Source: an uncultured Acetatifactor sp.
GTDB taxonomy: Bacteria; Bacillota; Clostridia; Lachnospirales; Lachnospiraceae
Assembly (NCBI GenBank): GCA_910588225.1
Contig: CAJUQT010000012.1
Coordinates: 1-64,000, forward strand
Direction: 5' to 3'
Length of the DNA: 64,000 nucleotides
In this document: positions 8,678 to 17,521 of the stretch, in pieces
Numbering within the stretch: position 1 is the stretch's first letter
How the letters are laid out: every line of letters begins with the position of its first letter
Translations under genes and position numbers: made by a program
Notes under the pieces: model-generated
The model's input: only the letters and a program-made list of their open reading frames with translations
Databases searched by the model: none
Told to the model about the DNA's origin: nothing

Positions 8678-10300
8678 TTACAGCATCGTCCTGTACTCCA
8701 TCAGGAACAGAATAGCCAGCGCCTGTCCGTAAGGCATGGGCTTCAGCTCAATTTCCTTGTAGAAATCCCTGGAAATCCGTCCCATAGGTGTTCCGTAAGA
8801 AACCTGATTCACCACGCCATCTTCCGATATGTAGTCCAGAATCGGTGCCGCCGCCTTCGCCGCCGTCTCCAGACAGCTCCTGTCCGCCAGACCGTCCTTC
8901 ACCGCCTTCAGGATGCCGTAAGCAAAGCCGCAGGTGGCGCTGGCCTCCACATAGGAATCCTCATCATCCACCAAAGTATGCCACATGCCGTCGGTCGCCT
9001 GGTACTTTTTCAGACTCTCAATCTGTGCTCTCAATGTATTCGTCAGCATTCTTCTCACCGGCTCGCTGCAGTCCTGAATGGCCAGGAATTCCGGTATAGC
9101 CATGGTGATCCAGCAATTTCCCCTGCCCCAGAAGGCACCGGCAAAGTTGTTCTTCTCTCTGAAGCTCCAGCCGTGATACCACAGCCCCGTAACTCTGTCA
9201 CAGAGGTATTTGTCATGCAGCAGAAACTGGTACTCCGCCTCCGCCTTCATTTTCTCATTCTTCAGAATCCGCCCCATATTTGCCAGGAAAAGCACCGTCA
9301 TATAAAGGGTGTCATCCCACAGCTCCTGCTCATTGACACTGTCCGATGTCTTATGCTGAAATCCGCCTTCCTTCGTCCTGGGAAAGCTTTCCATAATCTC
9401 TTCCGCCGCCTGAATGCAGGGCTGCAGATACTTCCCCTCCCCGGTGTACTCCGCCAGGAAAGACATGGTCAGGTAGGGCGCCGCCGTGTTCACATTCAGC
9501 GCCGGAAAGCCGATGTCTATCTGCCTGTCATAATATTTCTTCAGCGTGTCCAGATATTTTTCCTTTTTCTTATAGCAGAAAAGCTTCCAGAGGCCGAACA
9601 GTCCCACTCCCTGGGTCCACTCCCAGTACCGGTATCTGGCGATATCATCTCCCGCCAGATTGTGACTCTCCATATTTTTCAGGAAAGTATCGTCCGTCTC
9701 ATACAGAATATGGGTAAAGGCATCCACCATCCTGTCAATCTTGTCATTCACACGCCGGAGCACTTCTTTTTTTTCCGTGCATTTTCCCTCCAGCACCCCG
9801 ATAAGTTCCTTCAGCGCTTCCGGCGTCTTCACCGTATAGTCCGGCTGCCAGTCCGCCTCCTCCACAGTATGAAAATATCTGGGGGACCAGTCCAGCCATA
9901 CGGAAGTAATCCCATAACGGTTTGCTCCGGCCACATCCTTCTTCAGGTTATTTCCAATCATAACGATGAATGGCTTATCGGCTTCCGTCAGCCCCATCTT
10001 CTCCATGGCGGTGTCAAACATGATTCCGGCCGGCTTCTGCTCTCCCACCACCTCGGAGACAATCCACTCCTCGAAGCAGTATTCCAGACCGTTTTTCCTG
10101 TACACATTCCGGAAGGATTCCCACTCGCCGTCCGCCACAAGGGCGATACGGTAGCCCTCCTCCTTCAGCTGCCGGAGCACTTCCCCTGCCCCCGGGATGA
10201 ACTCCGCTTCCGTGACAATCCCTCTGTCGTCGTAAATCTGCGTGCCCTCGTCAATAATGGTGTCGCCGCTGTCTGTAAATATAATCAGATTTTTATTCAT
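8678..10300 (-). CDS. HAD-like domain fused to GH105 unsaturated glycosyl hydrolase
   Basis: A 540-residue two-domain protein. Residues 1-170 are a haloacid dehalogenase-type fold: motif I TDSGDTIID, motif II VADGEWESF, motif III Lys in EQKPAGIMFD, motif IV IGNNLKKDVAGA. In motif I the second Asp of the classical DxDGT is replaced by Gly, so phosphatase activity may be altered or lost. Residues 175-540 are a GH105 (alpha/alpha)6 barrel: RYRYWEWTQGVGLFGLW, WDDTLYMTVLFLA, WHGWSF-like and WGRGNCWITMAIPE are recognisable. GH105 enzymes hydrolyse the unsaturated uronate left by polysaccharide lyases. The fusion is unusual; see findings. There is no signal peptide. The gene lies between GH38 and the AraC regulator and has GGAGGGCAGGAG just before the ATG. 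Confidence 0.88.
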   Translation of the reverse strand: MNKNLIIFTDSGDTIIDEGTQIYDDRGIVTEAEFIPGAGEVLRQLKEEGYRIALVADGEWESFRNVYRKNGLEYCFEEWIVSEVVGEQKPAGIMFDTAMEKMGLTEADKPFIVMIGNNLKKDVAGANRYGITSVWLDWSPRYFHTVEEADWQPDYTVKTPEALKELIGVLEGKCTEKKEVLRRVNDKIDRMVDAFTHILYETDDTFLKNMESHNLAGDDIARYRYWEWTQGVGLFGLWKLFCYKKKEKYLDTLKKYYDRQIDIGFPALNVNTAAPYLTMSFLAEYTGEGKYLQPCIQAAEEIMESFPRTKEGGFQHKTSDSVNEQELWDDTLYMTVLFLANMGRILKNEKMKAEAEYQFLLHDKYLCDRVTGLWYHGWSFREKNNFAGAFWGRGNCWITMAIPEFLAIQDCSEPVRRMLTNTLRAQIESLKKYQATDGMWHTLVDDEDSYVEASATCGFAYGILKAVKDGLADRSCLETAAKAAAPILDYISEDGVVNQVSYGTPMGRISRDFYKEIELKPMPYGQALAILFLMEYRTML

Positions 10301-10521
10301 AGTCTCCTGCCCTCCATTATACTGTCACTGTCTCCATATTACCAGAGACCGGCCTTCATTTCCACGCGTCTGTTGTTTTTCAGACGAATCATATTGCATT
10401 TTTTGCTATTATTTCACAGGATTCCTTTCTCCATTGTACAAGTTTTGCAGGATTGTCCCCGCTCATTTGTCCATTATGTATGAAGTGGTACACGTTTCTG
10501 CGCATTTTACGCATAATCTAT

Positions 10522-11406
10522 TCATTTCCCTCCCTCCTTCCTGAATCTGGAGGGTGAAGTCTGCAGGAATTTATTGAACGCCCGGTTGAACTGAGAGAAG
10601 CTTTTAAATCCGCTCTGAAGAGCTATATCCGTAATCGGTGCGTCCGTGGAGAGCAAAAGGGTCTGTGCATTGCGCACCCTGGTCAGAGAGATGTAATCCG
10701 TCAGCGTGAACCCGGTGACCCGTTTGAACTGATGAGACAGGTAATAGCTGCTGACATAGAATTCTTTTGACAGCGAAGCCAGGGAAAGGTCCTCTGTGTA
10801 GCGATTGTGAATGCAGGCGGTTATGCTGTAAATTTTATTGGTAATATTGTCAAAATCCACCTGGTCTTTGTACGCGTTTTTGTCACGATACAGATAAATC
10901 AGACTTAAGAATTCTATAAATTTGTGATGAATTGCCAGATTAGACAATTCGTTAGGCGCCTGAGAAAGATAGTAAATATCGTTCAGCTTCTCGAAAATCG
11001 ACTTTTTATAACGTCCCTCAAAGCGGTAGATAGGAACTTCTCCGTCGAAGATGCTGTAGATACTCTTCATGTAGGATTCCAGACCGGCCGGCAGAGTCGG
11101 TATGGCAAAATTGATAATGAGGCGCTTGTTGGGCGCACCTTCCGGATAGGCTGTCTTATGCAGCAGCGCCGGGCGGATTGCCACAATATCACAGCAGCGC
11201 AGGTCGTGCCACGCCCCGTTAAGCAGATGGCCCGCATGCTCGTCCAGAAAAATGCACAGCTCATAAAATTGATGGAAATGCTGAAATTCCATATTAATTG
11301 TATAGGAACGTTCGTCCCAGTCAAAGAAATAGAAAAAAGGAGCTCCCTGCCTGTTGATTTCAATCATATATTTTTCTTCATAAATTACGGTATTGTCAAT
11401 CAGCAT
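10522..11406 (-). CDS. AraC family transcriptional regulator of the glycan locus
   Basis: A 294-residue regulator with an N-terminal cupin-type sensor (HFHQFYELCIFLDEHAGHLL, about residues 40-60) and a C-terminal double helix-turn-helix (LASLSKEFYVSSYYLSHQFK and ITDIALQSGFKSFSQFNRAF). The start is placed at 11406, where AGGAGG lies seven bases upstream. It is transcribed away from the Opp-type importer and toward the GH105/GH38 genes, so it probably controls one or both arms in response to a sugar. Confidence 0.92.
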   Translation of the reverse strand: MLIDNTVIYEEKYMIEINRQGAPFFYFFDWDERSYTINMEFQHFHQFYELCIFLDEHAGHLLNGAWHDLRCCDIVAIRPALLHKTAYPEGAPNKRLIINFAIPTLPAGLESYMKSIYSIFDGEVPIYRFEGRYKKSIFEKLNDIYYLSQAPNELSNLAIHHKFIEFLSLIYLYRDKNAYKDQVDFDNITNKIYSITACIHNRYTEDLSLASLSKEFYVSSYYLSHQFKRVTGFTLTDYISLTRVRNAQTLLLSTDAPITDIALQSGFKSFSQFNRAFNKFLQTSPSRFRKEGGK

Positions 11407-11505
11407 GTCTATACCTCCTGCGTTCCTTTCTCTCCGCATCATCTGCCTCCACAGGCGGCCAAATCCGCATTTTGCAGTCACACGGACAGAACATCTGCTG
11501 CAACG

Positions 11506-11528
11506 ATATTCCTGACAGTCAGGAATAT
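11506..11528. repeat. Perfect 23-base palindrome, candidate operator
   Basis: ATATTCCTGAC and its exact complement GTCAGGAATAT flank a single central A. It lies about 100 bases upstream of the AraC start. It could be an operator or a hairpin in the AraC leader; no T tract follows, so a terminator is less likely. Confidence 0.6.
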
Positions 11529-11735
11529 ATCTTGCCTGTCTTGCTTTCTACGGAGCCTTCTAAAAGCTTTTATTACATCAAATAAGCCGAAAATTAGTAA
11601 AAATGGCTAATTTGAATCTACTATTTTTGTGTATATTGTGCAAATCACAAATAAATTATATAATAAAAAAGCAATATTTGCAATATGTATATAAAAAAAG
11701 CAACAGATGCGTGGCAGGATTTTGCGTACTATTGT

Positions 11736-11762
11736 TATACTGAGTGATAGAAAGCGCTGACT
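11736..11762 (+). promoter_or_regulatory. Extended -10 promoter with overlapping cre-like site
   Basis: TGTTATACT gives an extended -10 (TATACT at 11736-11741), but no good -35 lies 17 bases upstream, as expected for an activator-dependent promoter. AGAAAGCGCTGACT (11749-11762) matches the CcpA cre consensus in most positions and overlaps the expected transcription start. Together they suggest AraC activation plus catabolite repression. This is by eye. Confidence 0.45.
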
Positions 11763-11797
11763 TAATTGGCGTTCAAAATCATGAAGGAGGATGTTTT

Positions 11798-13885
11798 ATG
11801 AAAAAAAGACTCATTGCTCTGCTTTTAGCAGGCACAATGACCCTGTCTCTGGCCGCATGCGGTGGTCCAAACGAAGATCCGGGCAGTACGCCCAGTGATT
11901 CGTCGGAAAGTACCCAGCAGTCATCGACGGAAGAATCCACTCAGGAATCTTCCGCTCCCGAAGAAACTGCCCCCCCTGCTGATGTATCTGCTTTCAGCGA
12001 GTCCCCCGCTCTTACCGATCTGGTAAGCGCAGGAACTCTGCCCGCTCTGGAGGAACGTATTCCTGTGGAGAGCGACGTGTTTGTGGATACCACTGACGCA
12101 ATCGGCAACACTCTGGAAATCGGTACATACGGCGGCGTGATCAATCTCGGCGGCGCAGGCGGCGGCTGGGGCCTGTCCAGACCTGTGCTGGAAGGTATCA
12201 TTCGTTTCAATTCGGACGGCACCTATTATCCCAACGTCATCAAGAGCTACGAGCACAATGAAGACTACACCGTATGGACTTTTAACCTCAGAGAGGGCAT
12301 GAAGTGGTCCGACGGCGAGGATTTCAACGCCGACGATATCACCTTCTGGTATTACATGTGCCATCTGAATAACTATGATACCAAGAAGAGCTGGGCTGCT
12401 CTGAAAGAGACCGTTGACGGCGAAGACGCATGGGCAAAGCTGGAGAAGGTCAACGATTATACTGTGACCTGGACCTTTGTAAATCCCAAGTTCCCGGCGG
12501 ACTTTATCGAGAACGGCGACTTCAAGTGGTGCTGGGCTCCCGAGCATTATCTGAGCGATCTGATTCCGGATACCGAGGAATTCCCCTATGTGGAAAATCC
12601 TTACTATGCGAAGACAGGTCTTGACGACGAGACAGTCCTCAAGAATGCACAGGCAAAGGGAATTGATGCGGCCACGGTCAAGGATCTGGGCAAGCAGGTA
12701 GCCTACTACTTCTGGAACGAGGATGGTCTTCCCACTTTGAACTCCTATGTGCTGTCCACAAAAGAAGGCAACAACTCCAAGGACGCACAACTGTGTATCA
12801 TGGAACGCAACCCTTACTTCTGGAAAGTGGATGCCCAGGGCCAGCAGCTTCCTTACTGCGAGGAGATTCATTTCAATACCACCTCCGAGGATGGCCAGGA
12901 TCAGCTGATGTTCCGTTCCGGCGAGCTTGATATCCTGGGTTCGGTACCCATGGAAGATATCGCTTCTTTGTTGGCAGACCTGGGCGACAAAGCGTACCTG
13001 CGCACTCTCGCCAGCACCAACTGGGGTTCCTATCTGCTGACCTTCAACTATACCTGCAAGGATGAGAATTATGCAAAGCTGTTCGCTGACCCCAAATTCC
13101 GCCAGGCCATGTCCATCTGCGTGGACCGCGAACAGGTCTCCGGCCTTCTCACAGAAGGTTTCCTGGAGCCCGGACAGTGCGCTCCTCAGGAAGGTAACTT
13201 CGGTTATGACGAGGAATGGATCAACAAATGGACAGAATACGATGTGGACAATGCAAAGAAGCTCCTGGAGGAGTGCGGCCTTGTAATGGGCAGCGACGGC
13301 TGCTATGATTTCGCCGACGGTACCGATTTTGTACTGACCATTTACACCTATACGGATCTGGGTATGGGCGACACTGTATATCCGGTTCTGGAGCAGTATT
13401 TCAAGGCGGCTGGAATTAAGTGTGCCACAAAGGATTACGATGTATCTGCTTTCGATCAGGAGATCGACAACAATGACTGGTACGCGGTTCTCGGACCTCA
13501 CACCGCTATCGGCGGCGTTTCCCTGAAGTCCAGAGTACAGCCCTTCGTTCCCATCGCTCAGTCTGCCGAGTGGTACGGCGAATATGGTACCTACTATGAC
13601 ACAAACGGCGCCCAGGGCGTGAAGCCGGAAGGCGATATGGCCAAGCTGGTGGAGATCTATGAGAAATGGAAAGCTACTCCTGATTCTGCAGAGAGAGACA
13701 AATACACCCTGGAGATCTATGACCTCCACAAGGAAAATCTGTGGACCATCGCCTATCTGAAAGCAGGCGGCGACTACAATATTGTAAGCTCCAAGATTCA
13801 TAACTTCCCGGATCTTCTGGTATCTGACGACCTGTATCAGTATCAGAACATCGTTCACTACTGGACGCTGTTCAAGAGCGAATAA
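11798..13885 (+). CDS. ABC transporter substrate-binding lipoprotein, family 5 (Opp-type)
   Basis: A 695-residue lipoprotein. The signal sequence ends in the lipobox LAAC (about residues 18-21) and is followed by a Ser/Thr/Glu-rich linker to about residue 60. The body is a family 5 solute-binding fold: WTFNLREGMKWSDGEDFNADD is the hallmark, with MERNPYFWKV and FNYTCKDENYAKLFADPKFR downstream. Family 5 proteins bind oligopeptides, nickel or, in several anaerobes, oligosaccharides; next to GH38 and GH105 genes an oligosaccharide is likeliest. The start at 11798 has GGAGG seven or eight bases upstream; an earlier in-frame ATG would destroy the signal peptide. A strong hairpin follows the gene, so it is probably made in excess over the permeases. 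Confidence 0.92.
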   Translation: MKKRLIALLLAGTMTLSLAACGGPNEDPGSTPSDSSESTQQSSTEESTQESSAPEETAPPADVSAFSESPALTDLVSAGTLPALEERIPVESDVFVDTTDAIGNTLEIGTYGGVINLGGAGGGWGLSRPVLEGIIRFNSDGTYYPNVIKSYEHNEDYTVWTFNLREGMKWSDGEDFNADDITFWYYMCHLNNYDTKKSWAALKETVDGEDAWAKLEKVNDYTVTWTFVNPKFPADFIENGDFKWCWAPEHYLSDLIPDTEEFPYVENPYYAKTGLDDETVLKNAQAKGIDAATVKDLGKQVAYYFWNEDGLPTLNSYVLSTKEGNNSKDAQLCIMERNPYFWKVDAQGQQLPYCEEIHFNTTSEDGQDQLMFRSGELDILGSVPMEDIASLLADLGDKAYLRTLASTNWGSYLLTFNYTCKDENYAKLFADPKFRQAMSICVDREQVSGLLTEGFLEPGQCAPQEGNFGYDEEWINKWTEYDVDNAKKLLEECGLVMGSDGCYDFADGTDFVLTIYTYTDLGMGDTVYPVLEQYFKAAGIKCATKDYDVSAFDQEIDNNDWYAVLGPHTAIGGVSLKSRVQPFVPIAQSAEWYGEYGTYYDTNGAQGVKPEGDMAKLVEIYEKWKATPDSAERDKYTLEIYDLHKENLWTIAYLKAGGDYNIVSSKIHNFPDLLVSDDLYQYQNIVHYWTLFKSE

Positions 13886-13941
13886 AATTTATTAAAAAAG
13901 CGACTCTTCGCAGCGCTTTGCGAAAGTCAGAACTGACTTCC

Positions 13942-13977
13942 GGAGGCGGGGAACCCGGTTCCCCGCCTCCGTTTTTA
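13942..13977 (+). terminator. Strong hairpin with T tract between binding protein and permease
   Basis: Fourteen-base arms GGAGGCGGGGAACC and GGTTCCCCGCCTCC with a single central base, followed by GTTTTTAA. It acts as an intercistronic terminator or as a 3' stabiliser, letting the binding protein be expressed more than the membrane genes. Confidence 0.85.
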
Positions 13978-14042
13978 ACACAGCACAGGAACCGCTTTGC
14001 GAATCCTGTACCCATAATCACATTTCAGAAAGGGAATTTCTC

Positions 14043-15173
14043 ATGGAAGAAAATGCGTACAAATCAAAAAGCATGCATGAAGACCTCCCGAAGAAGACCC
14101 TGCGGGAATCCATAATCGATTTCTTCAAAAAAGATCTCGTTCAATACATTGTAAAACGTATTCTGATGTTTATTCCCACGCTGCTTTTAATTTCCATCCT
14201 GGTTTTCTTCGTTATTCAGCTTCCTCCCGGAGACTATGTTTCCGCTCATATTGCCGCTCTGGCCACAGAGGGCGAAATTGTGGATGCGGACTATGCAGCG
14301 CAGCTCCGCGCGGATTACGGGTTGGATCTGCCCATTCATGAGCAGTATATCAAATGGATCAAGGATATTATCTGGACTCCTACAGACTCTACCTACTACC
14401 GTTTATACGGCTCTCATCATAACTGGAAATATTCCTTTGCCTATGGCAAAGATGTCTGGGATGTAGTGGATGACCGTTTGGGACTGACAATCCTGGTCAC
14501 AGCCATCATCATGATCTTCCAGTATGCGGTATCCCTCCCCATCGCTGTCTATGCTTCTACCCATCAGTATTCCGTGGGGGATTATATTTCCTCCATCATT
14601 GGTTTTCTGGGGGCGGCCATACCCAATTTTATCCTGGCGATTGTACTGATGTACCTGTCCTATAAGTGGACGGGGAATGCCAATGTGGGCCTGTTTTCCC
14701 AGGAAATGCTGCAGAACGGCGTCCACCTGTATAATTTCGGCGAATTCTTAAAGAGAATGATCATTCCCATCCTGGTCATCGGTACCAGCGGCACCTGCGG
14801 CATTATCCGTTCCGTGCGGGCCCAGATGCTGGATGAGGTGGGCAGACAGTACACTCTGACCGCAAGGGCAAAGGGTGTTCCGGAGCGCACCATCATCATG
14901 AAATATTGCTTCCGCGCAGCCATCAATCCTACCGTTTCCGGTCTGGGCGGTGTTCTCTCCAGCCTGTTCTCCGGTTCCACGGTGACTGCGATGGTGTTGA
15001 ACATGCAGATTCAGGGCCCTGTGCTTTTGAAGGCACTCCAGGCGCAGGATATGTACCTTGCGGGGGCAATCGTTATGGTTCAGGCCGTTCTGGTTGTGGT
15101 CGGTATCCTCTTGTCCGATATCGCGCTGGCGTTCCTGGATCCCAGAATTCGTTATTCGGGAGGTGGCAGATGA
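14043..15173 (+). CDS. ABC transporter permease, OppB/DppB type
   Basis: A 376-residue inner membrane subunit with a first transmembrane helix at about residues 38-60 and five more in the C-terminal half. The N-terminal region follows the DppB pattern (IVKRILMFIPTLLLISILVF, then LPPGDY). The coupling (EAA-like) loop LTARAKGVPERTIIMKYCFR, about residues 275-295, contacts the ATPases. It pairs with the OppC-type protein that starts inside its stop codon. Specificity is set by the upstream binding protein. Confidence 0.92.
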   Translation: MEENAYKSKSMHEDLPKKTLRESIIDFFKKDLVQYIVKRILMFIPTLLLISILVFFVIQLPPGDYVSAHIAALATEGEIVDADYAAQLRADYGLDLPIHEQYIKWIKDIIWTPTDSTYYRLYGSHHNWKYSFAYGKDVWDVVDDRLGLTILVTAIIMIFQYAVSLPIAVYASTHQYSVGDYISSIIGFLGAAIPNFILAIVLMYLSYKWTGNANVGLFSQEMLQNGVHLYNFGEFLKRMIIPILVIGTSGTCGIIRSVRAQMLDEVGRQYTLTARAKGVPERTIIMKYCFRAAINPTVSGLGGVLSSLFSGSTVTAMVLNMQIQGPVLLKALQAQDMYLAGAIVMVQAVLVVVGILLSDIALAFLDPRIRYSGGGR

Positions 15174-16294
15174 TGTGGAAAAAGAAACAGAAGACAAATG
15201 ACGATTATTATCTTGCCTCCCAGTGGACTTTGATGGGAAGGAAGTTAAAGAAGCATAAGCTTGCAAGGCTTTCCATGCTGATCCTGCTGATCCTGTATCT
15301 GGGTGCGTTGTTCGCGGATTTCCTTGCACCCTATTCTCTGGAGGAATTTGACGCCCTGTATAAGAACAGCTCTCCCACCAGCATCCACATAATGCACGAG
15401 GGAGAATTTGTAGGTCCTTTTGTCTACAAGCAGCAAAAGACCATCGACAAGACGGATTTCTCCGTTACCATCACGGAGGATACCTCCGAATATTACAAGC
15501 TGAAATTTTTCGTACACGGCACGGAATATAAGATCCTGGGTCTGATTCCCTGCGACATTCATCTCTTCGGCGTAGACGAAGGCAGCAACGGCGGCACCGG
15601 GGCAAAGATCATGCTCTTCGGCACGGATACCCTGGGTCGGGATATCTTCTCCAGAGTCCTTCTGGGAAGCAGAATCTCTCTGACCATCCCCTTTGCCAGT
15701 GCTATTATCAGCTTTTTCCTGGGCGTTACCATCGGTTCCATCTCAGGTTACTTCGGCGGAGCCGTAGACATTGCGATTCAGAGAGTCATCGAAGTAATCG
15801 GTGCCGTTCCGCAGATTCCTCTCTGGATGGCGCTCTCTGCTGCCATTCCTCCGGGAATATCAACTGTGAAGATGTATTTTTACATCACTATCATTCTTTC
15901 CTTTATCAACTGGACCGGAATGGCCCGTGTGGTGCGCGGCAAATTCCTGTCCCTGAAAAATGAGGATTATGTGATGGCGGCAAGGCTTTCCGGCGTTTCC
16001 ACATGGAAAATAATCTGGAAGCATCTGGTTCCCGGTTTCATGAGTTATCTCATCGTTTCGATTACTCTGGGCATTCCGGGCTCCATCGTTGGTGAGACCT
16101 CCATGTCCTATCTGGGACTGGGTATCAAGTCTCCCGCCACCAGCTGGGGTGTGCTGCTTCAGGAGGCCAGCTCCGTCACCGACGTGGCAAGCAATCCCCA
16201 CAAGCTGATTCCCATTCTGTTCGTGACCATTGCGGTTCTCGCCTTTAATTTCCTGGGTGACGGAATCCGCGACGCTGCAGACCCTTATAAATAA
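15170..16294 (+). CDS. ABC transporter permease, OppC/DppC type
   Basis: A 374-residue membrane subunit. The ATG at 15170 overlaps the preceding TGA (ATGA), with GGGAGG a few bases upstream, showing translational coupling. A soluble segment of about 120 residues lies between the first helix and the core. FGTDTLGRDIFSRVLLGSRI is the hallmark of DppC-type permeases, and MAARLSGVSTWKIIWKHLVP is the ATPase-coupling loop. It forms the heterodimeric pore with the OppB-type subunit. Confidence 0.92.
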   Translation: MMWKKKQKTNDDYYLASQWTLMGRKLKKHKLARLSMLILLILYLGALFADFLAPYSLEEFDALYKNSSPTSIHIMHEGEFVGPFVYKQQKTIDKTDFSVTITEDTSEYYKLKFFVHGTEYKILGLIPCDIHLFGVDEGSNGGTGAKIMLFGTDTLGRDIFSRVLLGSRISLTIPFASAIISFFLGVTIGSISGYFGGAVDIAIQRVIEVIGAVPQIPLWMALSAAIPPGISTVKMYFYITIILSFINWTGMARVVRGKFLSLKNEDYVMAARLSGVSTWKIIWKHLVPGFMSYLIVSITLGIPGSIVGETSMSYLGLGIKSPATSWGVLLQEASSVTDVASNPHKLIPILFVTIAVLAFNFLGDGIRDAADPYK

Positions 16295-16351
16295 GACGCT
16301 GTCTGTTCTGCTGCATTTGAGTATGCAGACAGCGCAGAAATGGAGAAAACG

Positions 16352-17521
16352 ATGAGCGAAGAAAATATTCTTGAAGTCAAAGACCTCCATGTGGACATTC
16401 ATATGACAGAGGGGCTTCTGACGGCAGTCCGGGGCGTGAACTTTGAGATGAAAAAAGGAGAAACCCTGGGGCTGGTAGGTGAATCCGGCTGCGGTAAGTC
16501 GCTGACCTGCAAGGCTATCCTGGGTATCAATGATAAAAAATGCGTGCCCGGCGGACAGATTCTGTTCGACTCGGAAGGTCTTGGCAAGGTGGATCTCCTG
16601 TCTCTGGACCAGAAAGGTCAGGAAATCCGTTCTATCCGAGGCAAGGAAATTTCCATGATTTTCCAGGAGCCCATGGTAGCCTTTTCCCCAATGTATACCA
16701 TCGGCAACCAGATCAACGAAGCCACAAGGCTTCATATCACAAAGGACAAGAAAAAGTCCAAAGAAATCTCCATGGAAGTGATGCGCAAGGTGGGCATCGC
16801 CAACGTGGAAAAGCGCTACAATCAGTATCCCCATGAGTTCTCCGGCGGTATGCTCCAGCGGGCTCTCATCGCAATGGCTCTGGTGTGCAATCCCAAGATG
16901 CTCATCGCAGACGAGCCCACCACTGCCCTTGACGTTACCATTCAGGCCCAGATTCTGGAGCTGATGAAGGAATTGCAGAAGGATTTCAACATGGCTATCC
17001 TCTTCATCACCCATGACCTGGGTGTGGTGGCCAAAATGTGCGACCGGGTGGCGGTCATGTATCTGGGGAAAATCGTGGAAAGCGCGGATGCATCGGAAAT
17101 TTACGCAAATCCTCAGCATCCCTACACCAGAGGCCTCATCGGATCCGTTCACAAGATCGGTTCCGCAAAAGAAGAAAGACTCTTTTCCATCGAAGGAACG
17201 GTACCGCTTGCCATGAACCTGCCGAAGGCCTGCGGCTTCTATGACCGCTGTGACGCCCGCATCGAGGGGCTTTGCAACCGGGCTGAGCCTGAGCTGGTGG
17301 AAATCGCCCCCGGACATAAAATTGCCTGCTTTAACTGCCCGCACGAGGCCTGTAAGGCCCAGAGGACAAAGGTAGAAGCGGCCCTGGCCGCCGGAAAGTC
17401 TCCGGATGAGTCAGCCGGGAATGGCAAGGATAAGAATCCGTCAGCCCGGACAGAGACTTCCGGCGCAGGGAAATCCCCGGCAAAGTCTATCTTCAAAAAG
17501 AAGGAGGGCGGCAGGAAATGA
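16352..17521 (+). CDS. ABC transporter ATP-binding protein, OppD/DppD type
   Basis: A 389-residue cytoplasmic ATPase. Walker A GESGCGKS (about residues 40-47), signature FSGGMLQRALIAMAL, Walker B MLIADEPTTALD, switch His ITHDLGVV. After the nucleotide domain comes the Cys-containing C-terminal segment typical of oligopeptide-type ATPases (CGFYDRCDARIEGLC). The last 50 residues are low-complexity (Lys, Ser, Gly, Ala) and not part of the family core. Start at 16352 is preferred because GGAG lies seven bases upstream; the ATG at 16340 lacks a binding site. Confidence 0.93.
   Translation: MSEENILEVKDLHVDIHMTEGLLTAVRGVNFEMKKGETLGLVGESGCGKSLTCKAILGINDKKCVPGGQILFDSEGLGKVDLLSLDQKGQEIRSIRGKEISMIFQEPMVAFSPMYTIGNQINEATRLHITKDKKKSKEISMEVMRKVGIANVEKRYNQYPHEFSGGMLQRALIAMALVCNPKMLIADEPTTALDVTIQAQILELMKELQKDFNMAILFITHDLGVVAKMCDRVAVMYLGKIVESADASEIYANPQHPYTRGLIGSVHKIGSAKEERLFSIEGTVPLAMNLPKACGFYDRCDARIEGLCNRAEPELVEIAPGHKIACFNCPHEACKAQRTKVEAALAAGKSPDESAGNGKDKNPSARTETSGAGKSPAKSIFKKKEGGRK

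Larger units (their letters stand above)
11407..11797. promoter_or_regulatory. Divergent regulatory region between araC-type gene and importer operon
   Basis: This 391-base AT-rich gap contains no gene. It holds a 23-base palindrome (11506-11528), a smaller inverted repeat ATTAG/CTAAT (about 11593-11611), a tandem GCAATAT repeat (about 11672-11687), and the promoter and cre-like site for the importer (11736-11762). Confidence 0.7.

Noticed and set aside
2565..10483. Long open frames on the plus strand opposite the enzyme arm (400-630 codons)
   Set aside because: They are antisense shadows of GC-biased genes. They have no family signal, no suitable ribosome binding sites, and overlap GH38, HAD-GH105 and the 558-residue gene completely.
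11921..13858. 645-codon minus-strand frame opposite the family 5 binding protein
   Set aside because: Antisense shadow without start signals; the plus-strand lipoprotein is certain.
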